A DNA stretch of 64,000 nucleotides from Anastatus disparis (lineage: Eukaryota > Arthropoda > Insecta > Hymenoptera > Eupelmidae), in NCBI GenBank assembly GCA_017163975.1, contig JAFFSR010000251.1:6882001-6946000 (forward strand). The letters are read 5' to 3'. A model generated the notes under the pieces. It saw only the letters and a list, made by a program, of their open reading frames with translations. It did not search any database and was not told the origin of the DNA. The translations under genes were made by a program, and so were the position numbers. This document shows, one piece after another, positions 49,101 through 62,985 of this stretch (the first letter of the stretch is position 1; each line of letters begins with the position of its first letter).

Positions 49101-52100
49101 ATGTTTTTAAACTATTAAATTATAAATGAAGATTATCATCAAAATTTTATACACCTCTTATCAAGATTTTAGCAATTAAACGTTGAATAAATAAATGAAC
49201 GACTATGTGATAAAAAATAAACGAGAAATATATTAACTGCATTAGGTAAATATTCAATTTTCATAAAAGAAAGAAAATAATACATAAACATTGCGCGTAA
49301 GAAAATGTTTAGACAATTTATCATATTAAATAAGCATAAATATTTAAGCAAAAAAAATTTTTTTATTCCCTTGTGCAGGGATTGCCTAAATAATGTAAAA
49401 AATAACTTTTTAACTGCAACTTCCATTAGCTCAAATCTAATGGCATTACATTTAATTTGATATTCTTTTTAACTTTTAATTACACACGGTAAAAGTTTTT
49501 GTACTCTTAAATGATACTTTTTATACATTACATTTTAAAATGAGATATTTTAGTTTCTAAATAATAATGACGACTTTTAAGTACTGCGTTAAGTGAATTT
49601 TGTTGACAAAAATTTTAGTGCAATTATTTAAATATTATACATAATTTGACGTATATTGTAAAATTAATTCAACCGATGTTATATACATACAATTATCTAT
49701 AATGAATTTTATAAAAAAAACAGCTTGAAGACTTATAGAAATTTAAATTTGTACATTTTTAGTTATAAAAAACACTATAAATATATTATACATATGCAAC
49801 TAAATACACAAGCTTCTGTGTAAATAAACATATTTCACTATGGGATTATAAAAACTTTTACTGCATAGAAATCGTTTGATTAACAAAAGAAACATTTTAA
49901 AATATCACATTAGTTTTAAATCCCAATATTTTAATGAAATACAAAAAAAAATCGTCATAAACTTTCTTCTTTACAAAACATTTGTGGCCTTTTATCATCA
50001 CAGATTTATAAATAAAAATGTATGTGCGAAATGAAAATAAGTAGAGAGCGAAAAAAAAGGAATGAGACGTGTCGGGCAAAGAGAGCTGTATTATTATTAT
50101 AAGTATACATAAATATATAAATATATATAAATAATTATATTATAAAAAGAAAAAAAAAAAAAAATCTTAAAAGTTTTACAATTAAAAAAAAAGCGTACCA
50201 ATTTAGCTTGAAGGTTCTTCGCGTGTATAAAATTAATTCGTTATATGAAGAACTATATCGAGAGACAAGAATCATTTAAATGGAGCACAAAAAGATAATT
50301 GTATATTCACATCCTATTACGGAAAGTGCCAACGAGCTGAATAAAATTAAAAAAAAAAAAAGAATTTTAATATTAAGCCTACAGAGCGATGTGTGCTTAC
50401 TAATTAATATATATTATATAATACATGTGTATTTATAAAAAAAATTGAGTACTTCATTTTCATACCTTTTAATATTTATGTTTTTCTTTTCATTATAATC
50501 ACTCAGCAAAAATTTTAAATAATTGTTTTTGTCTTTGATATTATAAAAAGTTAAAACAAACCACAGTTTATTCATATTTTTACTTTATTCATAGTTAACA
50601 AGTAGGTTTAAATTTTTATTTGAAAAATTTTTTGGTCCTTGCATGTTAGAGTGTTTATTCAATAATCTTACACAATATATATTTCTTCTTGTTTGAAAAT
50701 TCAAGGTTGAAATAAACAAAAAAACAAGAAACACTTTTTTTTAACACAATAAATAATAACATTTATTTGCAGTTTTTTTAAGTATAGGTTCTGACATCAC
50801 CATTTATAATACAGTTTAATTGTCAGGATATTCAAAGAAATAATGATTTTACAATTTTCTTTTCTTTTTTTTATGAACAATCAATTGAATTAATTCAATC
50901 AAGAATTTTTAATGACTATCGTGCATCCAAATTTACAGACTGCTGAATTCCGCAATATTGCTTGATAATTTACATTCATTGTTATTTCGGCGGTTCGAGT
51001 TGCAGCCCGTTTTTCCTTTATTTTTTATATTTCAATATTACGTAAGCCTCGATATCATTTATAGGATGGATTATCGTTGCCTTGACTTGTATTGCAGATT
51101 TTATTTATATTTGTTCAATCAATTAAATTATTGATATATGTCGTTGTTTCAAAGTAAAACAATAAATGAAGAAAAAAATTTTTTTTCTGAAAAAATAATA
51201 TTTTTTTAATTTACATCAGGTATATAGCATTGGTATTGCAATATCGGAGAATGAAAATTTAAATAAATCCACAATAACATTCGAGTGCACAATTTGTTTA
51301 CATCTCATAAATGTGCGCGCTTCTATATAATGATACAACATAAACTTTATAAAAAATACAAATATGTTTCACTTTATCATAATAGAAATTCCATAGCCCA
51401 ACAATATTTTAAAATTACAGCAATTAAAATTGATCCTAGAGGAGCCATTGATGTGGCTGTGGATTTTCCTTCAATAATTTTGGGCATGCTACATATAAGT
51501 TAATCAACTTAAAAATGTGATTAGAGTTCCGTTTTTTGTTCTTAAATTCCCTTTTCTTTCAATAAATGATCATTATTATAAATCATACATAGACTAGACT
51601 AGGATTGTATGTAAACATTGAGATCTCTGCGCTACACAGGTTCATCTCTTAAAGAACTAGAATAAATGCGTGTTGGCTACATTAATAAGTATATTCTTCT
51701 TTTTTTTTCATTTTTATAAATTACTTTTATCGCTTTGATAGACGTTTCAAGATTTCTTCTTTTTTTTTCTTCATTTGTTTTATACATGCTACATCAGTAA
51801 TGTCCGTTACAATATCTATAATTTTTTTCACAGGCTCAAAATTTTTGTATTTAAGTCGTTTTTAAACTCTTCTCTAGTTAGAAAATTTTATTGACAAAAT
51901 AAATTCATTTATTTAGATAGTAAATTATTATTATTATATATTAATAAATGCTGAATTCCGAATGTTTTTCAAGATTGTGTACATGGAAGATAAATTAAAG
52001 AACATTCGGATAAATTTTCTTTTTTTTTCTTCAGAATATACACACATTATATAATTAATTTGTTACTACGATCAAACTTTTACTACTCTACTAGTATTTC

Positions 52101-54073
52101 TACTTTAAATACGACACCTATTGATGTTACATCCGGTATCTATGGCTCGTCTTAATCTTGAAATTTTTTATTAGCAGGTGTAACATCATCGATTCAAATG
52201 ATTACATCTAAAGTTTTTTCTTTTTCACTAGTTGTATATAATTAAATATATATTCAAGAATATGCTTATAATTCATTTTTTTCCTTATCTCTATTTCTTA
52301 ACAAATAATAAATTTATTTTATCAATAATATTTTTTTACTAGAATAGAGTTTAATAACCACATTAATTACGATATTTGAACTGGTTCCTTTTTTTTTAAT
52401 TTTTATTTTAACTTAACAAGACGCAACCGTTGTATATTTTAAATGACTTGAGATTATAATACTATACCTCCTATCCACAAAACCACATATTGTTTTCAAT
52501 CAGTAGACTAATCAAGAAGCACTTCTAATGCTTTTTATAACGTTTGGTAATTCTTTTAAAAATTTTAATTAAAATTTTTTAATCGATTTTAATGTTTAAT
52601 AAACTTGTATGAACATAAATTGTTTATTCGATGTTGTGCAAAGCAAAACAACCAATTAAGCAAAATTCAGAGTAAAATTTCATTCTTTAATTTTACATAA
52701 CAATATAAATATTATTAATTTACTTTTATCTTTTAATTCATCTAAACGGAAAAAAAATGTATAAATAAATTAATATTTATTGATTATAAAGTACTTATAA
52801 GTAAATAAATTTTGATTGATTTTAATTTTGTCAGTATCAATTCCATTAAAAATTAAAAAGTCACTTTAAACGAACATAAATATTTATATTGCTATATGAA
52901 ATTAAAAAATTATTTTGGCAATAGTTTCACTCATTATCTCTCATAATAAATAATCCTTTAATAAATTAAATAAAAAAAAAACTAATTAATTAGCGTTATT
53001 TTAACGACGCAGGATATGTGCATTTTAAGCAGGCTTTTTTTTAACAACCACTTTCGTTGACTTTAAATATCACGCGGTATTAATTTAATATATCTCGCTT
53101 GCAAATATTATGAACACGTCACGACATTAACATATACATAACTGGTGCGTGTATTAACATACAATATCAATACATGCGCATTATCATTGTTCATTATGAG
53201 ATCTGATATACTTATTTTTTTTCTTTTTTCTTTTATTAGCTGAGAAATGGTCGTAATTTTTTTTTTTAAATAGTGCCTCACATGGTTCGTCTCAATTACA
53301 TCCTATCCTTTTTTTCTTCCAGACATACAATTAAGTACAACTTACAAGTGGACAATAATTACTGCCACTTGTCAACAAACAGTTTTTTTTTTATTTCTTC
53401 TTTATTCTCTCGTATTTTGCTACGCAAACTTAGTTTAAGACCAATATTTATAGCGATCTATCAGCGACAGGAGTAATTCACTTCATATGAACAAATAAGC
53501 TCTTGTGTGAGGCCATTTTAAAGATCAGCTAATGCGAAATGCTGTGGAGACAGTTACCTTTTGTCACTATTTTGTTGATTTATACATTTTTTAAAACTGT
53601 TTTTGATTATATAATCAAATTTTTGCTAATTACAGAATTAAAAACATATTGAATCTAAAATTATAAAATTTTTGTTAAATTTAAATAAATTAGTTTTCTT
53701 TTAAGATTCTACACTTCAACAATATAATTATGTGTATTGAACAAAACAAGAATTAAATTACTTTTAAAGTCTCTTTAGTAATAGTAATAAAAGGTATCCT
53801 ATGCCCAGACTTAACTATATGAAGTTAATATACATGTAGACGATTTGACGGAAGATTGATGGCGAGAAAGTAAGCGAGTTCATGTAAAATACTAATACTT
53901 TTTGTTTAAGATCACGATACGCGATAGTATGAGATTTGTGTTGCAGTTTGTTTGTTTGTTGGTTTTTTTAAACGCAAGATTATAATAATTTAACAAATAA
54001 ACTCCTATCATTATTAGTTCGCTGCAGTGGCCTTGGAATATACATTATTTTATATAACGACTATGGATGACTT
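46161..54073. other. Long AT-rich non-coding stretch between convergent genes
   Basis: The left part is the DCUN1D3 3' UTR, and the right end borders the synaptogyrin 3' side. AATAAA-type strings are too frequent in this composition to choose a polyadenylation site. A frame at 51285-51503 has an acceptor-like TTACAG before its last 29 codons (IKIDPRGAIDVAVDF) but no partner exon or family. A hairpin near 52115-52190 (GATGTTACA against TGTAACATC) is short. I see no gene. Confidence 0.45.
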
Positions 54074-57000
54074 TTAATAAGCTGGTGCTTGGAAGTCACC
54101 CATTCCCCTTTGTTGTTGTTGCTGAGCGAATGGAGGATCTTGATAAGCAGCATCTGTAGCATCTGGATAACTCGTGTAACCTTGCCCTCCGCTAGGATCT
54201 GCTTCGTAACTCGGAGCAAAGGCTGCATCGGTTCCTTGTTTAAATCTTTGGAATGCAAACCATGCGCATCCCGCCTATGAAAAATCAAATATTTTTTTAT
54301 TTAATCATTCGTTAAATTTGATTTTTTTCACTATTGACTTTGTTTATTTTAGAATTTTTACAAATACCAAATATTTAACAATATTGGACTTACCCAAGTA
54401 AATATAGAAAAGAAACAAAATACAATGGCTGCTTGCACATTATTTACACCATAGCCGTCTGGAGGAGAATCAGCTTTGCCCCATGCGTTGGACAAATAGC
54501 AAAATCCCACGAAATAAAGGAATGCCCAAAAACCAGAAAAACTGCAAACATTTCGATATAACAAATAAATATTATATATTTTGTTTTTAAAAGTACGTTT
54601 AATAAGTATTTGCCTTCATACGTACCCAATATCACCTAGCACATAATGTTTTCGAGTTTTAACAGAGACCATTTGATCGAAATAAAATTCGCCTCCTAAA
54701 AGAGCGATACTAGCCAAAAGGCCAATCATACTGACTGTCTTGCCATAGCCACATGCACTGTCATCTTTATTATATAGGCAGATTTCTTTTCCTTCCACTT
54801 CCATATATCCTTTGCTGCTGATGCATCCAAAAACTATTAGTGCAAAAAGCTGAAAAATCAAATTTGTTAATTTTCATATTTAATATTTATAAATAAAAAT
54901 CTTATTTTATGCCATTATAAAAATTGAATAAAAAAATCAATTAAGCATATTTTTATTTATTCTATATAAAATTTTTTCCAGAATATACGTTAATTGTTTT
55001 CTATTATTTATATTTTGAAATTCCACGTTTGACTCTCAAAGATAAAGTGTAGGTAAATTGTAATCAATAATTTATACATAATGTAAGAAATTTAACAATA
55101 CTATAGTTTGTATTTAAATAAATCATTGTACAACAAAGAAATAACATGTGAATGTAAGACTGAATGATAAATGAAAATTTATAGTGACATTTCAATTTTC
55201 GGCATTCAATTGGTCAATCCCATCATATGTCATATAATTAATTAGATTGATTCTACTTGGTTTTTATTTAAGTATATATAAAATAGAAAATTTTTACGTA
55301 AAAAAATAAAACACTTAGTCACTACTGTACATATACATATAAATTAAATTAATATTAATATTTAACGATGATAATCTAAGCGTGACATATATTTTGTCTT
55401 TTCATTCTTTTATAATAAAATTTTAAACTTTTTTAATGACATAAATAATCTATCGATTGTTTAGAATTAAATTTATCGATTTTACAATGACGATCGTCGA
55501 TCAATTAGAATTAATTAGTTAACTAGTTAGAAATAATAATCTAAAATGTATTTTTAGTTTAATTTATAACATTAATGAAATCATAAAACAAGCTTAGTTT
55601 TAGGTGATAAAAAGTGCAGATCAATAACTCAACCTTCTTTAAATTTAAGTGAATGAGATTTTTATTCTTGCCAGTTAATAAAATACATTTTATGATATTT
55701 TTGAATCGTAAATTAAAAATAAATTTAATGTTATTTTTTTAGGAAAGTAATATTGTTAACCAAGTATTTCTAGAACAGAAACATCAATCAATACTCAAAG
55801 GACAGTCATCAATATTTTAAAATAACTTACACTCAAATGTCAGCTAGAGATATTGAAAAATTAATAACCAAATAAATTATAAATTCTATATTTTTCTTAA
55901 TTTTCACGTAATAAATTTTTTCTTATCTAATAAAATCACGTTGCAAAATAAAAATGAAAAAATTGTATTCATGTCACAAAGTAATAAAATTCTATGATCA
56001 TAAAATGCTAAATGGATAAATAACAAGGTGATTTCAGTGTCAACATATGCAAATTTTTAAAAATTTATTTGCAAATAAATAGATGGAACAATCACTGGGA
56101 GAGTAGGTCAAAACTTGGTGGCCTTCTCTCTCAGTGATTCTTTCTTTTATTTATTTATTTACATATTTTCTTGAGATTATACACCGATATAAACAAAAAT
56201 GTATTTGTTATAAATTTATATGCCGAAATAAAATACAATTAATTCCATGTTTCTAACATGTATTTAAAAAAAATTTTTTTATTTTTTAATATTTAAAAAA
56301 TTAAAAATAAGGTTTGTCAAATTCATAGAAGAAAATTGAGTATTAATCAATACTGAATAGTAAAGTCAGAAACCACATTCTTCAATGTTTCCCCTTGAGA
56401 CAACCCCCCTTTTTTTTCGAGCGTCAATATTAATTCTCAAGCGTGAGTGCAAAGTAGGACTTTTGCGTAGTTTCTTTGAAATTACGAGAAGAAAATCCAG
56501 AATTCCTGACATATTAAACTTTTCTTTTCATAAAAGTTAAAAGAGAAAAAAATGTCCTCAAATAAGTAAGTCGAAGAAAGAGAAGAATGCGTAAAAGAAC
56601 GAATTGTGGAACAATATATTCCAATGTTTAGAGATGATTTATTATAATAATAAATCAAGGGACAAGAAAGAGATAAGATAAAAAAATGAGAACTCTGCTT
56701 CTTCTTTTCTTTCTCATTCTCAAGGATCTTTTTATCTCACCCTTGGAATGTCAACTCGTTGCGTTCGATCGTACGCGCGTCCTGGAGGGCGAGGCTATAC
56801 AATGCGCGAATCATTAATTTTTCTTACGAAGTGAAGAAAAGAAAAAAGTGGGAAGAAAATAATCTTTTCCTTCGTTCAAAACTCTACTAATTCCCTTTTT
56901 ACGATGGGGAAAGTAGAATAGGGATAAAATAGCACGGTTTTGGTATAAATTCACAAGGAAAATCAATAGGGAACAACCCCATCAACGGTCACGGCGCCTG

Positions 57001-57335
57001 CTTCGCGCGCGCCGCGACACTTTGCCTTGTACAATACACCTACACAGGCACACGTATTCTGTATACATACGAAAATTATACGAAAGAGAGAAGTAAGGAG
57101 GGGTTCCGTCAAAATCAATGTCCCCGCGCAAATACGTTCGCCGTTTACTACGTGTGTACGGAAAAATAAAACTCTAATAATTGAAGTTTTAATAATTAAA
57201 TATTAAAATAAATAAATAAACACGATAACTTACCAAACATAACGCCCTAAGTATGACCTGTGGCCTCTGTACAAAGGCAATCGGATCAAATGGGGCTCCA
57301 GCCTTACCACCGCCGTAAGCTCCACCGCCGTCCAT
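54074..57335 (-). CDS. Syngr: Synaptogyrin
   Basis: Four coding exons on the minus strand: 57335-57234, 54849-54626, 54541-54394 and 54274-54074, with consensus donors (GTAAGT, GTACGT, GTAAGT) and CAG/TAG acceptors. They give 224 residues. Synaptogyrins are four-pass MARVEL proteins of synaptic and other small secretory vesicles, both ends cytoplasmic. The N-terminus MDGGGAYGGGKAGAPFDP is the family signature. Membrane segments are at about 27-46, 72-92, 110-128 and 145-167. The first loop has the conserved cysteines (EICLYNKDDSACGYG). FSGFWAFLYFVGFCYLSNAW and FFSIFTWAGCAWFAFQRF are diagnostic. The cytoplasmic tail is rich in Q, P, Y and A and ends FQAPAY. A leader intron is suggested by TTTTGCTTTTAG, whose acceptor leaves 18 bases of leader (57353-57336) before the ATG. 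Intron 1 (about 2.4 kb) holds the hairpin at 56073. Confidence 0.96.
56073..56156 (+). ncRNA. microRNA-precursor-like hairpin (candidate)
   Basis: The 84 bases fold into one stem of 38 positions with an 8-base loop (AAACTTGG, 56111-56118). Only three positions are unpaired (T84/T145, C89/C140, T104/T125, numbered as the last digits of 56084 and so on). The upper stem pairs AATCACTGGGAGAG with CTCTCTCAGTGATT. Four further positions are G-T oppositions, all of the kind that wobble-pair in plus-strand RNA and would be A-C mismatches on the minus strand. Size, loop and spaced mismatches resemble an insect pre-miRNA. I do not recognise either arm as a known microRNA. Alternatives: the remnant of a small MITE. 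If real, it is antisense to the synaptogyrin intron that contains it. Confidence 0.4.
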
Positions 57336-57353
57336 CTTAACACGACTGACGGA

Positions 57354-59440
57354 CTAAAAGCAAAAATTTTATAAAGCTCACTAAGAGAGGGAGCTTCGTA
57401 TGCTTTTGCACTTATACACGTACACATCGATGGCAAATATTTTACTCACGTATATTGTTACAAGCGAGAGATGCGACGCATGCTTTTTACCTTTAATTGT
57501 TTTTTCTCAGTATTTTTATTGGCTAATACAATGTCAGGGCTACCACTGAATATTTACTTTTATCACAAAATTAATGTGGCTTCGACATTTTATTTTATGA
57601 AAGAAAAAATTTCATAAAAAATATTGAGAAAAGTAAAAGTGGCAAGCTTTTTATAGAACTTTAAAAATGTGAAAAATTTTAAAATAAAAAGATGGGTTGT
57701 TATGGGCAAAATGGCATTCATGCTTGAAACTTGGTAATGAAAACAGTTTTGAATGAATCAAAATTGGAATTATTGATTATGTTATGAATTTGAATCAATA
57801 GAAAATGCTGTGTTAACGATAAATAAAAAAGATATTTAAAAAATTGATTAAAACGTTATTAATGATGAATTTCAGATATATTTAGTTAAATAATAAAATA
57901 CAATAGAAAATTACAAAAATAATAATTATAAACATTTTTATTAAAATTATTTAAGAGAGACGAAAAATATTTTGTCTTTTTTTGCAAGACTCTGATTAAA
58001 TAGGGCCCTAAGCGTCGCAGTCACTAATGACCTAAAATGTTAATTTAGAGCCATCAATTGGAATTAAAGTTATATTTTTAATAAAGGTCTCTCAAATACA
58101 TTTTAATCAGTGAAATAAATAATTTATTTTCATTTTGAGAATAGCGAATCAAATAAAATATTTATATTGCAATTTTATTTAATTAAATAGACACCACGTT
58201 ACCGAATTAGAGATAAGAAAGAAGATTTTTATGAGAATTCCGAACTTGCGCACAAATTAAAACATTGAGTAATAAATTTTCTTGCACGTGTTTAGGATTA
58301 CGATATTTTTTTTGACTGTTGTTCCTTACTTTTGAATTTTTTTTTCAAGTTATATCATAATTATAATATTAAAATTAAAAAATAATTGAAGATGGTAAGA
58401 TTATTCACTTATTTAAAATGAAAATGTATTCATATTGTTATGAATATGAAATTATTATATTGACCAATATTACTGCAACAAACTTTAAGTTCGTTGCAGT
58501 GATTTTGCAGCTAAAGTTATTTTTTAATTTTATCAAATTTTAAAGTTAAAGTTGATAATTTTTCAAATTTATAAATGAAAAAAATTATTGATTAAATAAT
58601 AAAATAATAGCTTATTATAACATTGAAAAAATTTTAAAAAAATTTCCATAAATGTTTAAAAACTTTTAATAAAATAAAGAAAAATTATTTGATGATATTA
58701 TAAATAAAAATAAAATGAAGTATAATAAATAATATATTGAATCACATGCTTTGATTAAGAAGAATAACATATAATCAAAATCCAAGAAAAACAACAATTT
58801 AAGATTAATGCGATTCGTCAGCTAAGAGATTATAATTTTTTTCTTCTCTTTTAAATATTTTTAATGAATTACGAGGATGATAAAGTGTTGTAATAAATTA
58901 ATCCACCACCTGATAAGATTAAAATGCTTAAATCTTACAAATTTCAGTTAAAATTAGCGCTACAAAGTTTGCAAAGCAGAAACCCAGTGTTACCACTAGT
59001 AAAATAGAACAAGTTACTTGCAGTGCTATCTTCATTTCAAATGGAAGATTGTAGTCGTAGTGAGGTTAAGTAGATTCAAACATCGATGTGTACATTATAT
59101 TTATTTATTTATTTGTAACAACAATGATTTAATAAATTAATTTAACTAATCAATTTAAAAATTGAAGTGATAATTACAAGCATAATGAATAAGTTAATTC
59201 ATAAAAATTTAAATAAATTCATTCATAAAAATCCTTGAATATAAACATAATTTAAATATTTGGATTTGTCATGATTTTTTGTACTTTGGATCCTAGTACA
59301 ATGATGTAATTTACTAAAAAAAAGTAACATAATATTAACGATAGAGATAGCCTATCTTATCAAATGCGAAATAACGGCACATTCAAAATCTGAATTATTT
59401 TTTATCATTAAAATTTTATGAAGTCGACGATTTATTACAG
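57354..59440. promoter_or_regulatory. Intergenic region between divergent synaptogyrin and seipin
   Basis: About 2.1 kb separate the two translated regions, which run away from each other. It must hold the start sites of both, and leader introns on both sides are indicated by acceptors next to the ATG exons. It is AT-rich without clear core motifs. A compact palindrome (ACTGCAACAAACTT with its near complement) lies at 58472-58500. No other gene is seen. Confidence 0.4.
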
Positions 59441-59446
59441 AAAAAC

Positions 59447-60875
59447 ATGTTTTCATTGATTTCGAGTATGATTCAACAAATTCATGAAAAATGGTTCAAT
59501 GTTCAGAAGAAAACAACAGAAGGAGTGCAATCGGCTAAAGATGCTGTTTTTCGCGGTGGACTTATTATAATAACTGGTATTGTTATAGTATGGGTATCGA
59601 TATTTCTATATACTGCTTTTTATTATGCTTACATGCCAAGCATGACCTATGTAAGACCGGTTCATTTACAATTTAAGTAAGTATTATATTTTTATTTTCT
59701 TATGATTTTTAAATATATATTGATGAATAAAAATATTTTTTGTATCTTTAGATCATGTGATCAAGAAAAAGGAGTTTGTAGTTTTCCATCAGCTTACGTC
59801 CAGCTAACAAAAAAGCAACAACTTTTAATGGTCGGTCAACCTTACAAAGTTAATTTGCATTTGGAAATGCCTGAATCTCCAGCTAATCGAGAACTAGGTA
59901 ATTATCTTGTACTTTTATTTGTGCTTACTCCAGTTATATTTATATTCTTTCTCATAACATAAGAGTATATTGTACCTGTTCTTATATAAATTAACCAAAA
60001 TAAGACAAAAAGTATTTATTATTTTATCATTATTTCATAGGAATGTTTATGGTCTGTGCTCAATTACGCAGTCGAGATGGGGTGCTTGTTCAACATGCAT
60101 GTCGATCAGCCATGTTGCACTATCGTAGTCAATTATTGCATACATTGACAACCCTTACATATTCTCCTATGATGATATTTGGAACTTCTGAAGAGAAACA
60201 AGATATCGTTCTTGAATTATTTGGTAATTTTGAAGAAGATCAAGTTAGTAAAAAGCTATTTAAATTACATTTAATTCAATGTTTCAATGAAAATTTGAAG
60301 CATAAAACATAAAAAATTTAGTATTTAAATATAATTATAATGAATTCATTTTTCAGAGTCATCCTGTAACAATAGTTTATGTTGAAATTCAATCTCGACA
60401 CATTGAATTTTATTCTGCTACGATAATGATAAATGCTCATCTATCAGGACTACGCTATTTGATGTTTCACTGGCCCATTTTGTCGGCCGTTGTTGGCATT
60501 GGTACCAACTTGTTTTTCATAGTACTTATATTCATATTATCATATTTACATTTTGCCACTGAAGAAGAGAATCCTGACGAAAGCTTCAGTTATGAAAAAG
60601 GCGAAACAGAAGAAGAAAAGGACCTAAAATTACTCAATGACTGTAAATATATATATTGTTTAACATAAAATATTATTTTTAAGCATCTATTTATTTTTAT
60701 AATATTAAATTTTTTAGTAGGTTCAGATACTTCTTCAGTTGAAGACACATCATTGCTAGATGACATTCCAAAATCTCAAGATGACAGTCCATCTCTTTCT
60801 TCGACTGATCCAGTTTTAAGTAAATCAAGTTATATACAAGAAATTTCTTCGTTGATAGAAGAATCAAGAAAATAA
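59447..60875 (+). CDS. Seipin: Seipin (lipid-droplet assembly protein)
   Basis: Five coding exons: 59447-59676, 59752-59897, 60041-60243, 60357-60642 and 60718 (or 60721)-60875. All phases agree and the product is 340 (or 339) residues. Seipin is an ER protein that forms rings at ER-lipid droplet contacts and guides triglyceride into droplets. It has the usual layout: cytoplasmic N-terminus, membrane segment at about 37-59 (GGLIIITGIVIVWVSIFLY), a lumenal beta-rich domain at about 65-230 with motifs [35 protein letters not shown] and RSAMLHYRS, a second membrane segment at about 234-258 (SAVVGIGTNLFFIVLIFIL), and an acidic serine-rich cytoplasmic tail. The ATG lies six bases after an acceptor (TTTATTACAG), so a leader intron exists. 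The last intron ends in a tandem TAGTAG acceptor. Confidence 0.96.
60715..60720 (+). promoter_or_regulatory. Tandem (NAGNAG) splice acceptor of seipin exon 5
   Basis: The intron ends TTTTTAGTAG. Splicing at the first AG turns the split codon T|TA into Leu and adds a Gly codon; splicing at the second makes T|GT, a Cys. Both keep the downstream frame (SDTSSVEDTS), so the two products differ as Asp-Leu-Gly-Ser against Asp-Cys-Ser. Confidence 0.75.
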
Positions 60876-62985
60876 ATAAGTTACATTCCTTGTGTTATGT
60901 TGTTCATACATACTGAAGGAAGTTATAAAAAAATCTAGACAATCGCAATTATACTGACATTATGTAGGAATATATGACATTTATACTCTATTGATGCTGT
61001 GCTAAGTTGACAGTTTGTGATATTTATTTATACAGAGTGCCTTTATTCTTTTTTCTACATTTTTTAATACATGTGTAGTAATTTTTTAATTTTTAATACT
61101 TGATCAATTTTCATGATTATAATTCAATTTGTATAAAGTGTAATGATAAAGTAGGTGAGAGTTTATTTTTTAAAAATATATATAATTATTTTCCAATAAT
61201 TATAAATATTTTTTGAAAATGCTTTTGATCATTTTTATTTTTTGATATATAATTCCTAATCTTTGATTTGATTTAATTTTTTATGATCTTATTTATAATC
61301 CTTCAGAAAACAAAAATTAAATTATGTTTTTAAGTTACATTATTTTAAAACAAATTTGAAATAAATATAAATAATTATTCATAATGTTCGAATTAGATCT
61401 AAATAAAAATTTAAAAATAAAGAATTAATGAAATACTTTTATGAAGTTCATGCATTAAAAAGTAAAATAATTAATAAATCAAATCAAGTGGAATTATTAA
61501 GCAGTTGACATGTGTTTTTCACGACGATCCAAGTATAAATAGTCATTTCTATAATATATTAAAATATTGTTATCTATATAAATTATTTTTTTATTTGATT
61601 ATTTTATTGTACATTATTTACATAATTAAAATAAAAGCAACAATTAAATATATTAAATAGATATAGTCTTGTATAGCCAGACTCAACTTTTAGACCAAAG
61701 AAAGTATTTTTTCTTTGATATTTTTTCCTCAATGAGATTCGATATTTCTTGATCTGTATTGTATATAGAAACGTTTACAGTTGCATACTGTTTATTTTTA
61801 ATTAAAAAAAAATAATGTACATAATTTTAAAAAAAAATTCAGGACGTAGGGATTGTAACAGGGTAAAATACGATATTGTTGCGGGCATAGATATTACTGC
61901 GGTATATTAAAAATACATGTTCATTTTTTAAATAAAGAATGTACGAAAAATAAAACAAGTCTATGTTTGCTAATTAATGATCACAATAATTATTTACGTC
62001 AATCAATTAATCGTAAAAAATTTATAAAATTTGAAGTTGTAGATTTCAACAAAAAAATATGAAATGACATCCGTACATGCTTCAGAACAAGATGTCGAAA
62101 TATTTATTTTTAAATCAGAATATTGAATTTTTTAATAAATTAAAAGTTTTTTTTTTAATTTGGAAAATTATAATTTATATTAGAAAATAATAAAAAAATC
62201 CTATTGTTTAACATTATGTTTTGTACATTCTTCAATTTATTTTTTTTAATTTTTTTAAGATTAAATTGAAAAGATAGTGAAACTGTAAACAAAAATAAAT
62301 GAAACATAAGTTCCAAAAGAAACATAATGCAACTTCAAATAGAATAAATGATTAAAAAATGGTTGCAAATATTTTTTAATACCTTATGATTGTTTTGATT
62401 GTAAAGTCAGTCTCGATCAGCTGAACTAATTCTTAAATATATTTAAGAACTAGTATACTATTAGTATGCTATTCACGAATACTATTCAAGAATTAGTTAG
62501 GTGGATTTGCGTATTTCGAAGATTGGTATTTTCACTTGCAAAATCACATTCATAGCAACAATATATTCTTTTTAAAAATAATTTACATAAAATAAAATCG
62601 TTCAACTTATAAAATATTATAATGATTTTTTCTTTTAAATTATTTATCGTAAAATGAATATAATTTGTGGTATATAATTATATTATTATATAATTTGTGG
62701 TTCTTTTAAATAGAAAGTTAAGAATAAAGAAATGTATTAATACAATTCACACAATAAATGTATAGCATTCTAATACTCTTAAAACCGCCAGTAATGGCAA
62801 AATTTTTATTTTTATTTAACATTTTAAATATATAATTTGTTTCTTGGCTGTTAAGGTTCGCGGACTATAAAAATCGAAATGATACTTCTTTTTATATCCC
62901 TGTAACGAAATATACTATTTTTAGATTTCAATCACTTGTAAATAAAAATTAAGCATACACTATCTTAATGATATTCTGAAGAAAG
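60876..62985. other. AT-rich stretch downstream of seipin
   Basis: It includes the seipin 3' UTR (end not assignable) and non-coding DNA. A hairpin at 62424-62498 (AACTAATTCTT against AAGAATTAGTT, with an inner TAGTATACTA palindrome) is the only structure noticed. Confidence 0.45.

Noticed and set aside
51285..51503. 72-codon frame with an acceptor-like site before its end
   Set aside because: No partner exon, no family resemblance, and the surrounding composition is intron-like.
58472..58500. Short palindrome ACTGCAACAAACTT with its complement as a terminator or RNA element
   Set aside because: Almost no loop and too short for a precursor; chance palindromes of this size are not rare in AT-rich DNA.
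60643..60668. Seipin ending at 60668
   Set aside because: This is read-through into the intron; the GTAAAT donor and the tandem acceptor at 60715-60720 join a further in-frame exon.
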